From: Polyangiaceae bacterium
GTDB lineage: Bacteria > Myxococcota_A > Polyangia > Polyangiales > Polyangiaceae
Reading direction: 5' to 3'
DNA: 64,000 nucleotides
NCBI GenBank assembly: GCA_020633235.1
Contig: JACKEA010000006.1
Location: 682,001-746,000, forward strand
Positions 52,307-61,365 of the stretch are shown piece by piece. Made by a program: the position numbers and the translations under genes. Numbering within the stretch: the stretch's first letter is position 1; each line of letters starts with the position of its first letter. The notes under the pieces are model-generated. The model was not told the origin of the DNA. It did not search any database and was given only the letters and a program-made list of their open reading frames with translations.

Positions 52307-53008
52307 CAAGAGCCACCCATGGACCTGCGTCACACGGATCGCGAATACGAGAGTGAGCTGCAAACCCTGCGGGAGCAGGTGCTGCTCATGGGCGCACGCG
52401 TGGAGGAGATGCTCACCAACGCCATGAAGGCGTTCGTCGAGCGCAATCCGAAGCTGGCGCGCGACACCATGGCGGTGGATCGGCAGATCGATCAGCTCGA
52501 GCTCGACATCGACGAGCTGTGCCTCAGGATTCTCGCCCGGCGCCAGCCTGTCGCGTCGGACCTGCGCTTCATCACCACCACCCTGAAGCTGGTCACGGAC
52601 CTCGAGCGCATCGGCGATTTGGGAGTGAACGTGTGCGAGCGCGTGGTGGAGCTATGCGATGAGCTCCCGCTTCCCGCTGCGACCACCATCACGCGCATGT
52701 CCGACGTGGCGAAGGAAATGCTGCACGATGCATTGGACGCGTTCGTGGCGTCGGATTCGATCAAGGCCGAGGCCGTGATCGAGCGGGACAGCGCCGTGGA
52801 CGCGACCTACGCGCAGCTCTTCCCCGAGCTGGTGCAGCTGATGATGTCCGACCCGAGCTGCGTGTTCCGCGCCACGCGGCTGCAGTCCGTGGGCAAGTAC
52901 CTCGAGCGCATCGCGGATCATTCGACCAACATCGCCGAGATGGTCGTGTTCATGGTCAAGGGCGAGGACGTACGCCACGCCTGGGTGCTGAGTCAGGGCG
53001 GCGGCTGA
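52301..53008 (+). CDS. phoU: PhoU-family phosphate-signalling protein (second copy, pst operon)
   Basis: 235 residues, two PhoU three-helix repeats: LREQVLLMGARVEEMLTNA, ASDLRFITTTLKLVTDLERIGDLGVNV and LQSVGKYLERIADHSTNIAEMVVFMV, with metal-binding Glu/Asp residues intact. It is similar to the first phoU (41601) over its length. Last gene of pstSCAB-phoU, 32 bases after pstB; a hairpin overlaps its start codon. Confidence 0.93.
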   Translation: MSQEPPMDLRHTDREYESELQTLREQVLLMGARVEEMLTNAMKAFVERNPKLARDTMAVDRQIDQLELDIDELCLRILARRQPVASDLRFITTTLKLVTDLERIGDLGVNVCERVVELCDELPLPAATTITRMSDVAKEMLHDALDAFVASDSIKAEAVIERDSAVDATYAQLFPELVQLMMSDPSCVFRATRLQSVGKYLERIADHSTNIAEMVVFMVKGEDVRHAWVLSQGGG

Positions 53009-53048
53009 CAGGCCGGCATGCGGGTGGCATGGTGGTGCAGCCAGCGCC

Positions 53049-53780
53049 ATGCCCAAGAAGAAGCTCCGCCTCGAGATCCTGCCGCAACCGGACGACACCA
53101 CCTGCGGGCCGACCTGCCTACACGCGGTCTACCGCTACTACGGCGAGGACCTCCCGCTCGACAAGGTGATTCGGGAGACCCAGACGCTTCGCGAGGGCGG
53201 GACGTTGGGCGTGCAGCTGGCCAACCACGCTCTGTCCCGCGGCTACCGCGTCACCCTGTACACCTACAACCTGTTGGTGTTCGACCCGACCTGGTTCGAA
53301 AAGCCCGGGGTCGACCTGGCGGACCGGCTCCGGCGGCAGGCCGAGGTCAAGCGCTCCCCCAAGCTGCGGCAAGCGACCCGCGCCTACCTGGAGTTCCTGC
53401 AAAAGGGAGGGAAGATCCGCTTCGAGGACCTGACGGCCAGCTTGATCCGCCGCTACCTGGGGCGCGAAATCCCCATTCTCACCGGCTTGAGCGCGACGTA
53501 TTTGTACCGTTCGGCTCGCGAATTGGGCGAGCACGTCATCGAGCTCGACGACATTCGCGGAGAACCCATGGGGCACTTCGTCGTACTGAACGGTTACAAC
53601 CGCGAAGAGCGTCTGGCTCACGTGTCGGATCCTTGGGAGCCCGAGTCGCGAGGTCGATCGCGACAGTACTGGATCGACATCGATCGCGTGATGAACGCGA
53701 TCTTGCTCGGCATCGTCACCTACGACGCCAACCTGCTCATCATCGAGCCTTCAGATGCGCGCGCTCATCGTCGTCAATAA
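53049..53780 (+). CDS. C39-like (papain-fold) peptidase of an amidoligase operon
   Basis: 243 residues, no signal peptide. Papain-fold landmarks of the C39-like family: QPDDTTCGPTCLHAVYRYYG (catalytic Cys in TTCGPTC), histidine in PMGHFVVLNGYNR and the aspartate in VSDPWEP. C39 members are best known for cutting leader peptides at double-Gly sites, but the stand-alone cytoplasmic type is less defined. It starts 40 bases after phoU and its last 26 bases overlap the ATP-grasp gene, so it is the first gene of a tight four-gene operon, possibly sharing Pho control. Confidence 0.75.
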   Translation: MPKKKLRLEILPQPDDTTCGPTCLHAVYRYYGEDLPLDKVIRETQTLREGGTLGVQLANHALSRGYRVTLYTYNLLVFDPTWFEKPGVDLADRLRRQAEVKRSPKLRQATRAYLEFLQKGGKIRFEDLTASLIRRYLGREIPILTGLSATYLYRSARELGEHVIELDDIRGEPMGHFVVLNGYNREERLAHVSDPWEPESRGRSRQYWIDIDRVMNAILLGIVTYDANLLIIEPSDARAHRRQ

Positions 53781-55218
53781 TCCTCGAGACTGGTCCTTTT
53801 CAATCCCCGGCGTGGAGGTAGTGTCCGCCCGGAGCTACCTCACCCGCACGGAGTACAGCGACTTGCGCGGCGTGACGGTGTTCAACCTGTGCAAGTCGTA
53901 CCGCTATCAGAGCCTGGGGTATTACGTCTCGCTGTTGGCGGCTGCCCGGGGGCACCGTCCGGTGCCCAGCGTGACCACCATCCAGGATCTGAAGGCGAAC
54001 GAGATCGTCCGGATTCGCTCTGACGAGCTCGACGACCTGATCCAGAAGAGCCTGGCCCCGATTCAATCGTCGAGCTTCGTGCTCAGCATCTACTTCGGGA
54101 AGAACCTGGCCAAGCGTTACGACCGAGTGTCGGCGCATCTGTTCAAGCTCTTCTACGCACCGCTGTTGCGGGCCACCTTCAACCGCTCCCGCGGCGGACA
54201 CTGGTTCTTGTCGAGCATCCTGCCCATTTCCTCGGGCGAGATCCCCGAGACGCATCGCGACTTCGTGGAGGCGCAGGCGCGCCACTACTTCCACCAGCGC
54301 CGTTGGGTCGCACCCAAGGTGAACGTCTCCCGCTACGACCTCGCCATCCTGTTCGATCCGGAAGAGGAAGAGCCGCCCTCCGATGAGCGAGCGATCGCAA
54401 AGTTCGTGAAGGCGGCACAGCGCTTGGGCATGAGCGCTACCGTGATCGGCAAGGACGACTACGCGAATTTGGCGGAGTTCGACGCCCTCTTCATCCGCGA
54501 GACGACGAACGTCAATCACTACACCTATCGCTTCGCGCGCCGAGCCCACGCGGAAGGCATGGTCGTCATCGACGACCCGGACTCGATCTTGCGCTGCACC
54601 AACAAGGTCTTCCTGGCGGAGCTGTTGGAGCGGCACAAGGTGCCGGCTCCGCGCACCGTCGTGCTCCACCGCGACAACATCGGCCAAGTTGCCGAGACGT
54701 TGGGCCTGCCCTGTATCCTAAAGCGCCCCGACAGCGCCTTCTCCCAGGGCGTGATCAAGGTCTCTTCGGAGGACGAGCTGCGCCAGGAGGCGGAGCGCAT
54801 GTTCACCAAGTCGGAGCTCGTGATCGCGCAGGAGTTCTTCCCCACGGACTTCGATTGGCGCATCGGCGTTCTCGCCGGGGAGCCGTTGTGGGCGGCCAAG
54901 TACCACATGGCGCCGAAGCACTGGCAGATCATCAAAGGGCATGGCAGCGGGCGCCGCTACGGCCGGGTGGAGGCCGTGGCCATGGACGACGTGCCGCGCC
55001 CGGTGGTGCGCACGGCGCTCAGGGCGGCCAACTTGATTGGCGACGGGCTGTATGGCGTGGATCTCAAGCAGCGCGGGCGCCGGGTCACGGTGGTCGAAGT
55101 GAACGACAACCCCAGCTTGGAAGCGGGCTACGAGGACACCGTGCTGAAGGACGCGCTCTACGATCGCGTCATGCAGGTGTTCGTGGATCGCATCAGCGCG
55201 CACAGTCGGGGGCTGTAG
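53755..55218 (+). CDS. RimK-type ATP-grasp ligase with N-terminal RLAN-like domain
   Basis: 487 residues. The first 190 (MRALIVVNNPRDWSF, FNLCKSYRYQSLGYYVSLLAAARGH) fit the RLAN domain found ahead of RimK-like ligases. The C-terminal ATP-grasp has ILKRPDSAFSQGVIKV, LVIAQEFFPTDFDWRIGVL and VVEVNDNPSLEAGY, the nucleotide- and Mg-binding set. Known chemistry: ATP-dependent joining of an amino group to a carboxylate through an acyl-phosphate. The ATG at 53755 lies inside the peptidase gene (26-base overlap). Substrates unknown; glutamate or a peptide tail is plausible for RimK relatives. Confidence 0.82.
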   Translation: MRALIVVNNPRDWSFSIPGVEVVSARSYLTRTEYSDLRGVTVFNLCKSYRYQSLGYYVSLLAAARGHRPVPSVTTIQDLKANEIVRIRSDELDDLIQKSLAPIQSSSFVLSIYFGKNLAKRYDRVSAHLFKLFYAPLLRATFNRSRGGHWFLSSILPISSGEIPETHRDFVEAQARHYFHQRRWVAPKVNVSRYDLAILFDPEEEEPPSDERAIAKFVKAAQRLGMSATVIGKDDYANLAEFDALFIRETTNVNHYTYRFARRAHAEGMVVIDDPDSILRCTNKVFLAELLERHKVPAPRTVVLHRDNIGQVAETLGLPCILKRPDSAFSQGVIKVSSEDELRQEAERMFTKSELVIAQEFFPTDFDWRIGVLAGEPLWAAKYHMAPKHWQIIKGHGSGRRYGRVEAVAMDDVPRPVVRTALRAANLIGDGLYGVDLKQRGRRVTVVEVNDNPSLEAGYEDTVLKDALYDRVMQVFVDRISAHSRGL

Positions 55219-55220
55219 CC

Positions 55221-56447
55221 GTGGCGGACGAGTCCCCCAAGCTGCATCTGTTCGAAGGCTTCGGCGTGGAGCTGGAGTACATGATCGTCGATCGGAGCAC
55301 CGGCGCAGTGTTGCCAGTGAGCGATCGCTTGATCGAGGCGGCCAGCGGCGAGATCCAAGCTGAGATCGAGATGGGAGAGCTCTGCTGGTCCAACGAGCTC
55401 GTGCTCCACGCCATCGAGCTCAAGACCAACGGCCCAGCCCCCGCGCTCGAGCCCCTTGCTGGCTTCTTCACGCGGGACGTGAGCCGCATGGCGGAGCTCC
55501 TTCGTCCCCTGGGGGGCACGCTGATGCCCACCGCCATGCACCCGCTCATGGACCCGACTCGCGAAACGCGGCTGTGGCCCCACGACTACGGCGAGGTGTA
55601 CCAGACCTTCGACCGCATGTTCGATTGTCGCGGTCATGGCTGGTCGAACCTCCAGAGCACGCACCTGAACTTGCCCTACCAGGGGGACGAGGAGTTCGGC
55701 CGACTGCACGCCGCCATCCGCGTGCTGTTGCCGGTCTTGCCGGCGCTGGCGGCGAGCTCGCCCATAGTGGAAGGGCGCGTCACCGGCATCGCCGACAACC
55801 GCCTCGAGTACTACCGCGGAAACTGCAGCAAGATCCCGATCGTGACGGGTGGGGTGATCCCGGAGCCGGTGTTCTCCCAGCAGGGCTATCGTGACGAGAT
55901 CCTCGCGCCCATCGCCGAGGCCGTCGCGCCCTACGACGACGAAGAAGTCCTCGACCCGGAGTGGGTGAACGCCCGCGGCGCGATCGCGCGGCTCGAGCGC
56001 GAGAGCATCGAGATTCGTGTGCTCGACGTGCAGGAGCATCCCGCCGCCGACATCGCCATCGTTGCCTTTGTGGTGGAGCTCTTGCGTGGATTGACGGAAG
56101 AGCGCTGGTCGAGCCTCGAAGCGCAGCAGGCGCTTTCCGTGGAGCGCCTGGAGCCGATCTTCGTCGACTGTGTGCGGCGGGGCAGTCGTGCTCGGATCGA
56201 GGACGCGGACTACCTGGCAGCGCTGGGGGCAAGACCCGCCGAAGCGGCGGGGGTGTGGCAGCAGCTACTGGCCCGGGCGCGGCCGGTGGCAGAGCGCGAG
56301 GAGTGGCTTCGGCCGTTGAAGGTGATCCTGGAGCAGGGCACGCTCACCGAACGCATCGTCCTCGCCACCCGCACCCGGTCCATCCGCGACGTGTACGAAG
56401 AGCTGTCGCGCTGTCTCATGGCCGGCGTGCCCTTCGAGGCGTCGTGA
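55221..56447 (+). CDS. GCS2-type carboxylate-amine ligase (glutamate-cysteine-ligase fold)
   Basis: 408 residues. The FEGFGVELEYMIVDRSTG start carries the E-x-E metal motif of the glutamate-cysteine-ligase type 2 fold. Other family blocks are GWSNLQSTHLNLPY, RLEYYRGNCSKIPIVTGGVIPEP, ESIEIRVLDVQEHPAADIAI and a C-terminal helical tail. It should form an amide or gamma-glutamyl-like bond using ATP. It is not a plain GshA, being closer to the YbdK-like carboxylate-amine ligases. GTG start at 55221, two bases after the ATP-grasp gene. Confidence 0.82.
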   Translation: MADESPKLHLFEGFGVELEYMIVDRSTGAVLPVSDRLIEAASGEIQAEIEMGELCWSNELVLHAIELKTNGPAPALEPLAGFFTRDVSRMAELLRPLGGTLMPTAMHPLMDPTRETRLWPHDYGEVYQTFDRMFDCRGHGWSNLQSTHLNLPYQGDEEFGRLHAAIRVLLPVLPALAASSPIVEGRVTGIADNRLEYYRGNCSKIPIVTGGVIPEPVFSQQGYRDEILAPIAEAVAPYDDEEVLDPEWVNARGAIARLERESIEIRVLDVQEHPAADIAIVAFVVELLRGLTEERWSSLEAQQALSVERLEPIFVDCVRRGSRARIEDADYLAALGARPAEAAGVWQQLLARARPVAEREEWLRPLKVILEQGTLTERIVLATRTRSIRDVYEELSRCLMAGVPFEAS

Positions 56448-57079
56448 GGGTGGTGCTCACGGTCGAGCACGCGACGAACCACGTTCCCGTGGAGCTTCGG
56501 CCACTGTTTGCCAGGGCGCGGCGCGTCCTCGACAGCCACCGCGGCTGGGACCCCGGGGCGCTCCAGCTCGCGCGCGCGCTGAGACGCCGGTTGGATGCCC
56601 CGCTGTTCGCCGGCACCGTATCCCGGCTGGTGATCGACCTGAACCGCAGCCTGCACCATCCGGCCCTGGTCTCCCGCTGGACACGCGACGTTCCTCGCGC
56701 CGATTTGGTCGCCCACTATTGGCAGCCTTTTCGCTCCGCGACTCGCGAGGCAATCGACGCGGCGGGCAGCGTCGTTCATCTGAGCTGTCACTCGTTCACC
56801 CCACGGCTCGGTTCCGAGGTGCGCAACGCCGACATCGGTCTGTTGTACGATCCGGCGCGTCCGCGCGAGGTTGCGCTGGTGCGCCGCATCCACGCGCTGC
56901 TCGGCGACGAGCTTCGCGTGCGCCGGAACTACCCGTACCGCGGCACCGCGGACGGCCATACCCAGAGTCTGCGCCGCAGCTTGCCCAAGTCGCGCTACAT
57001 CGGAATCGAAGTCGAGCTGTCGCAGGCCAGGCTGGACGCCATTCCTCGCGTCGCGCGGGCTATCGCGCGCGCCGTTTGA
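56444..57079 (+). CDS. N-formylglutamate-amidohydrolase-like enzyme
   Basis: 211 residues. Family landmarks: LTVEHATNHVP, SHRGWDPGALQLARALR, RLVIDLNRSLHHP, VVHLSCHSFTPRL, ADIGLLYDPARP, YPYRGTADGHTQSLRR and YIGIEVELSQ. Relatives hydrolyse N-formylglutamate in histidine breakdown, but no other hut gene is present, so here it more likely trims or removes an acyl or amide group made by the two ligases. GTG at 56444 overlaps the ligase stop (GTGA). Last gene of the operon; its 3' end overlaps the convergent Crp-type gene by 20 bases. Confidence 0.78.
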   Translation: MRVVLTVEHATNHVPVELRPLFARARRVLDSHRGWDPGALQLARALRRRLDAPLFAGTVSRLVIDLNRSLHHPALVSRWTRDVPRADLVAHYWQPFRSATREAIDAAGSVVHLSCHSFTPRLGSEVRNADIGLLYDPARPREVALVRRIHALLGDELRVRRNYPYRGTADGHTQSLRRSLPKSRYIGIEVELSQARLDAIPRVARAIARAV

Positions 57080-57755
57080 GCGCGTCCAGATCCAGGATCT
57101 CGATGCGACCGTAGGAGAGCCGCACCACACCCTCGGCCTCCAGGGTCTTGAGCAGTCCGTTGACGGTCTGCCGCGAGCTCGAAAGCATACGCGCCAGCTG
57201 CTCTTGGCTGGCTTCGATCACGCGGCTGCTGCGATCGCGCCACTGGCCGTGGCTCTCGGCCATGATCACCAACCGGTGCGCCAGGCGGTCCGCCAGGGGG
57301 CGTGCGCTGTTGTCCTCCATGGCGGCGAAGGTCAAGCGCAGCTTGCCCATGGCCAGCGCTCCAAGAGCGCGCCAAAAGGCCGGATCCCGCTCCAAGATCG
57401 CGTCCAGATCGCTCTGCAACACGTGCACCAAGAGCGAGTCCGTCGTGGCGATTCCGTTGAGCGGCGATGGTTCGCCGTCCAACACGGAGATCTCACCGAG
57501 CCACGTGGGCGGCTCCACCACCGTGATCAGCGCTTCGTCGCCGCTGTCGAGCGGCGACGAGATCCGTATGGCGCCTTCCAGCACGGCGAACAAACCGTTT
57601 GCCGGTGCGCCTTGGGTGATGACCTGCTGTCCCGCGGGGATCTTTCGCACGGAGCCCGCCGACAGCAGCGCTTCCTTTCGGCTGTCCGACAGTCCGAAGA
57701 ACCATCGCCCTCCGTCCAAGAGTGCTCGGTACTTTCGCGCGTTTTCCCGGTCCAC
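57060..57755 (-). CDS. Crp/Fnr-family transcription regulator
   Basis: 231 residues: cyclic-nucleotide-binding beta roll (AGQQVITQGAPANGLFAVLEGAIRISS, GEISVLDGEPSPLNGIAT), then a winged helix with SQEQLARMLSSSRQTVNGLLKTLEAEGVV. No cysteine cluster for an Fnr-type iron-sulfur site is seen. GTG at 57755 has GAGGAG eight bases upstream. Its ligand and targets are unknown; it neighbours a kinase that also has a cNMP-type domain. Confidence 0.85.
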   Translation of the reverse strand: MDRENARKYRALLDGGRWFFGLSDSRKEALLSAGSVRKIPAGQQVITQGAPANGLFAVLEGAIRISSPLDSGDEALITVVEPPTWLGEISVLDGEPSPLNGIATTDSLLVHVLQSDLDAILERDPAFWRALGALAMGKLRLTFAAMEDNSARPLADRLAHRLVIMAESHGQWRDRSSRVIEASQEQLARMLSSSRQTVNGLLKTLEAEGVVRLSYGRIEILDLDALKRRAR

Positions 57756-57838
57756 GGCGGAAACTCCTCGAACTGTCGTGGGGACGACACTGTGTTGCCA
57801 GAGCCAACTCCATATTGCCGGACGAAAGGGAACGTCCG

Positions 57839-58261
57839 ATGAAAAAAACACTGCTAGCGCTCGCCGCGGGATTCGCCTTGACCGCCTGCGGTGGCACCGC
57901 GGAATCCAGCAACGGCGTCTCGCGCGAGGAAGCGCAGGGACAGGCCGAAGGCGCACTTCTCGCGCTGGACGCCGGCGACTACGCGCAGTTCTCGCGGGAC
58001 TTCTCTCCCACGCTGCTCGAGGCGCTGCCAGAGAAGAACTTCGCGGAGCTTCGCCACCGTCTCGAAGAGACGAGCGGGCACTTCCAGTCCGTCGAGAGCC
58101 TGAGCGAGGTTTCCGATCCGGGCTACGCAACGTTCGAGATGACGGCCAGCTTCGAGAGGGAGCCGGTCCGGGTGCTCACCTGGTACCCCATCGGCAGCCA
58201 CGAAATGCAGGGATTCTGGATGGATTCCGAGAACCTCCAGGCCTTCCACTCGGATGACTAA
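57839..58261 (+). CDS. small lipoprotein (DUF3887-like)
   Basis: 140 residues: signal ending ALTAC, then a compact alpha/beta domain (EALLALDAGDYAQFSRDFSPTLLEALPEKNFAELRHRL, FEMTASFEREPVRVLTWY) in the style of DUF3887 / cystatin-like folds that bind or modify small ligands. Function unknown. Its stop overlaps the end of the convergent kinase gene by four bases. Confidence 0.65.
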   Translation: MKKTLLALAAGFALTACGGTAESSNGVSREEAQGQAEGALLALDAGDYAQFSRDFSPTLLEALPEKNFAELRHRLEETSGHFQSVESLSEVSDPGYATFEMTASFEREPVRVLTWYPIGSHEMQGFWMDSENLQAFHSDD

Positions 58262-59589
58262 CCGCGCCGCATCCCCGCCTTGCGTACCTGCTGCTCCAGA
58301 TTCCTGAAGCGCTCCGCCAAGGCTCGCACCAACTTGCTGCTCCAGCCCTCGATGCCGAGCTCGTCGTTCATCGTGCGCTTGTCGAGCACCAGCACGGTGA
58401 CCTGATCCACTGCCTCGACACTCGCCGCCCGCGGCTCGTCCAGCAGTAGGGCCATCTCGCCGAACACGTCCCCGGCTTCCATGATCGCGAGCGTCTCGTC
58501 GCCGTCGGGCAAGTCCCGAAACGCCCGGCAGCGTCCGCTCACGATCATGTAAGCCGTGTCGCCCACGTCGCCCTCACGCACGATCACCGTGCCGGGCATG
58601 AAGATTTGACTGGGCAGGTACAGGCCGCCCCGCAAGAAGCGTCGCACGTCGTCCTGTAGCTCGAGCACGCTCTGGAAGCGCTGCGCGGGCTCCGGCGCCA
58701 CGGCGCGCGCGACGATCGCGCGCAGGCGCTTCGAGACGTCCATGCCAAAGGTGACGGCCTCCAGGGGCACCACCTGCCCGGCCACGGCCTTGGCCAAGAT
58801 TTCCTTCGCGCTCTTGGCCTTGCCGTAGGGCGTGTGGCCGCTGACGATCTCGTAGAGCAGCGCGCCGAGGCCGAACACGTCGCTGCGTTCGTCCATTTCC
58901 GCGGGATTTCCCCGGGCCTGCTCCGGCGCCATGTATGCCGGCGTCCCCACCGGGCCGGGGGCTTCCATCTGCGACATCTCGCCGGATGCCGGGCGGGACT
59001 TGGTGAGCCGCGAGAGCCCCCAATCCATGAGGTACACCTGGCCGAAGCCGGCAATCATCACGTTCTCGGGCTTCAGGTCGCGATGGATCACGCCCCTGTG
59101 ATGGGCGTAGGCCACGGCGTCACAGATCTTGAGAAAGATCTCGAGGCCCTCCTGCAAGCGCTCGGTCGACCCCGCCGGCCGGGCGGGATCCGCGAGCCAA
59201 CGATCCAGGCCGATGCCCTGCACCAGCTTCATCGTGAAGTAGGGAACGCCCTCGGGGCTGATGGCGAGCTCGTGCACGGGTACGATGTTCGGGTGCTCGA
59301 GCTGCCCGGTGATCTGCGCCTCGGCCACGAAGCCGTCGCGGTACATGGGCACCGTCGCGAGCTTCTTGTCGAGGCGCTTCAAGGCGACGGGCCTCAGCAG
59401 GTTCTTGTCCATCGCCGGATGGACCCGTCCCATGCCCCCGCGTCCCAGCTCCGGGTAGATGGCCAGGTGGGAGGGCGTGGGGATCGCCTCGGACCGAATC
59501 ACCTCGGGCTTCACCGCATGGTCCCCGTTGACGGGGATCGCCTCGATAACGGTTACCGGCTCGACATCGGCACTGTCTCTCTCGCTCAC
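58258..59589 (-). CDS. Ser/Thr protein kinase with C-terminal cyclic-nucleotide-binding domain
   Basis: 443 residues. Kinase: GRGGMGRVHPAMD (P-loop), ALKRL lysine, HRDLKPENV catalytic loop, DWG in place of DFG, GTPAYMAPEQ. C-terminal cNMP-binding beta roll: IVREGDVGDTAYMIVSGRC and DVFGEMALLLDEPRAASV. No membrane helix, so cytoplasmic. Known pairing: cNMP domains can gate kinase activity. GTG at 59589 was chosen because GGAGAGG lies just upstream; an ATG at 59631 would add 14 residues. The tryptophan in the DFG motif occurs in some active kinases but should be tested. Confidence 0.85.
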   Translation of the reverse strand: MSERDSADVEPVTVIEAIPVNGDHAVKPEVIRSEAIPTPSHLAIYPELGRGGMGRVHPAMDKNLLRPVALKRLDKKLATVPMYRDGFVAEAQITGQLEHPNIVPVHELAISPEGVPYFTMKLVQGIGLDRWLADPARPAGSTERLQEGLEIFLKICDAVAYAHHRGVIHRDLKPENVMIAGFGQVYLMDWGLSRLTKSRPASGEMSQMEAPGPVGTPAYMAPEQARGNPAEMDERSDVFGLGALLYEIVSGHTPYGKAKSAKEILAKAVAGQVVPLEAVTFGMDVSKRLRAIVARAVAPEPAQRFQSVLELQDDVRRFLRGGLYLPSQIFMPGTVIVREGDVGDTAYMIVSGRCRAFRDLPDGDETLAIMEAGDVFGEMALLLDEPRAASVEAVDQVTVLVLDKRTMNDELGIEGWSSKLVRALAERFRNLEQQVRKAGMRRG

Positions 59590-59675
59590 GGTCCTCTCCC
59601 AAGCGCCGAGACTACCACCCCCAGCGGGCATTTTTTGTTGGTCCGCCGCGGCCCACGCCAGATTACCGTCCGGCC

Positions 59676-61334
59676 GTGTCCGACCGACGCCCGTCCCTGC
59701 GCGCCATCATCACCGGATTTCTGCTCGCGGTGCTGCTCTGCGGAGTCAACTCCTACCTGACCCTCTCCTTCGGCGTGATCGAAGAGGGGCCCACCATCGC
59801 GGCGTTGCTCTTCTTCGCCGTGTTCTTCCTGTCGAGCAACAAGATCACCAGCACGGAAATGGTGATCGTGGCCACCATGGGCAGCGCGGGCGGCAGCTTG
59901 GGGTTCATCTCCAACTTCTATGCCGCCAAGGCGATGACGGGCGACCCGTACACCCTCGGACAGATGGTCGGCTTCGCGGTGGTCACCAGCCTGGTCGGCA
60001 TGGTGTTCGTGCTGCCGCTCAGGGAGCTGCTCATCTTGCGCGAGAACCTGCCGTGGCCTGGTTCCAAGGCGACGGCGAGTGTGATCGAGGCGCTGGTAGA
60101 GAAGGGGGATCCGAAGCAGCCGTACTACTTGGTGGCCACCATCGTGATCGCCATGGCGTACGTGATCTCGAACACGGAAGATGGCTTCAACGTGGTCCCC
60201 GCCGAGACGGCTCTCCCGGTGTTCGGCCTCGCCGCCTTCGGCGCTGCCATCGCCTGGTCGCCGTTCGCGATCGGTGGGGCGTACCTGATGGGGCTCCGCA
60301 CCTGCTTCGGCTTCCTCGTGGGCGGTGTGGTGCTGCTCACCATGGCTCCCCACGTGGACACTCCGGCGGCGCCGCACCGCTACGTGTGGCCGGGCATCGG
60401 CTTCCTGGTGGCCTCGGGGCTCACGCTGATGGCCGTGAACTGGCGGGTGATCACCGCATCTTTGAAGTCTCTGGTGAGCCTTCGGGGTGGGCTGGAGGAC
60501 GACGATCGCGTGATGTCACCCCGCGCCCTGGGACTCTTCGCGGCCGTGGCGTTGGTCGTCACCGGCGTGTTCTCCGTGATGGGCATGGGGCTCAACCTGG
60601 TGCTGGTGCTGGTCCTGGTGGTCATCGGCGGCTTCTTGCAGAACGTGATCGCGACCCGCGCGGCCGCCCAGACGGCCTTCAATCCCGCTCGCGTGATGGG
60701 CGTGCTGCTGCAGGGCATCACCGCCGCAGCCGGCGGCTCCAGCGCGGCGACCAACCTTGCCGGTGCCGGCTTCGTGGCGGGCAGCGGCGCGCAGGCGGGG
60801 AACCTCACGGGGGACATGGCCTACGGACGTTGGTTCAAGGTCCCCGCGCGCTGGCAGTTCTGGACGCAGCTGCTCACCATCTTGCCCTGTGCGTTGGTGA
60901 GCGCGTGGGTGTTCCAGAAGATCCAAGCCGCGCGCCCGCTGGTGCTCGAGGGGCCAGGACACCCCGCACCGGTGGCGAAGATGTGGGCGGCCACGGCGCT
61001 CATCTTCGACGGCTCCACCAGCATGCCGCCAGGCGCGATGTCGGCGATGCTCGTCGCCGGCGCCATCGGCGTGGTGTACGTGCTGCTCGAGAATCGACCG
61101 TCTCTCGAACGATGGATGCCGTCGTCCATCGGCATCGGCATCGGACTGGTGCTGCCCGTGGCCTACGACTTCGCGTTCTTTCTCGGCGGCGTGCTCTTGT
61201 GGGTGGTGCTCGGGCGTTGGCTCAAGGTGCGGGGCATCACGCTGACCACCATCGCGGTCGGCTGCATCGTGGCCGAGGGACTTGGCGGCGTGCTGAAGCC
61301 CGTCCTCCACATGCTGCACCTGATTCCGGGCTGA
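59676..61334 (+). CDS. OPT-family oligopeptide transporter
   Basis: 552 residues, about 14-16 membrane helices. Family marks: FLLAVLLCGVNSYLTLSFGV at the start, ENLPWPGSKATASVIEALVEKG, and VMGVLLQGITAAAGGSSAATNLAGAG. OPT proteins import peptides or metal-chelates by proton coupling. GTG start at 59676. Peptide substrates could link it to the amidoligase operon 3 kb upstream, which is only a guess. Confidence 0.85.
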   Translation: MSDRRPSLRAIITGFLLAVLLCGVNSYLTLSFGVIEEGPTIAALLFFAVFFLSSNKITSTEMVIVATMGSAGGSLGFISNFYAAKAMTGDPYTLGQMVGFAVVTSLVGMVFVLPLRELLILRENLPWPGSKATASVIEALVEKGDPKQPYYLVATIVIAMAYVISNTEDGFNVVPAETALPVFGLAAFGAAIAWSPFAIGGAYLMGLRTCFGFLVGGVVLLTMAPHVDTPAAPHRYVWPGIGFLVASGLTLMAVNWRVITASLKSLVSLRGGLEDDDRVMSPRALGLFAAVALVVTGVFSVMGMGLNLVLVLVLVVIGGFLQNVIATRAAAQTAFNPARVMGVLLQGITAAAGGSSAATNLAGAGFVAGSGAQAGNLTGDMAYGRWFKVPARWQFWTQLLTILPCALVSAWVFQKIQAARPLVLEGPGHPAPVAKMWAATALIFDGSTSMPPGAMSAMLVAGAIGVVYVLLENRPSLERWMPSSIGIGIGLVLPVAYDFAFFLGGVLLWVVLGRWLKVRGITLTTIAVGCIVAEGLGGVLKPVLHMLHLIPG

Positions 61335-61365
61335 GAGGCGCCCCGCGGGGGTTGCGCGCCGGACC

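Noticed and set aside
56444..57079. N-formylglutamate amidohydrolase read as part of a histidine-degradation (hut) pathway
   Set aside because: No hutH, hutU, hutI or hutF is present; the gene is coupled to two amide ligases, so a hut role is unlikely here.
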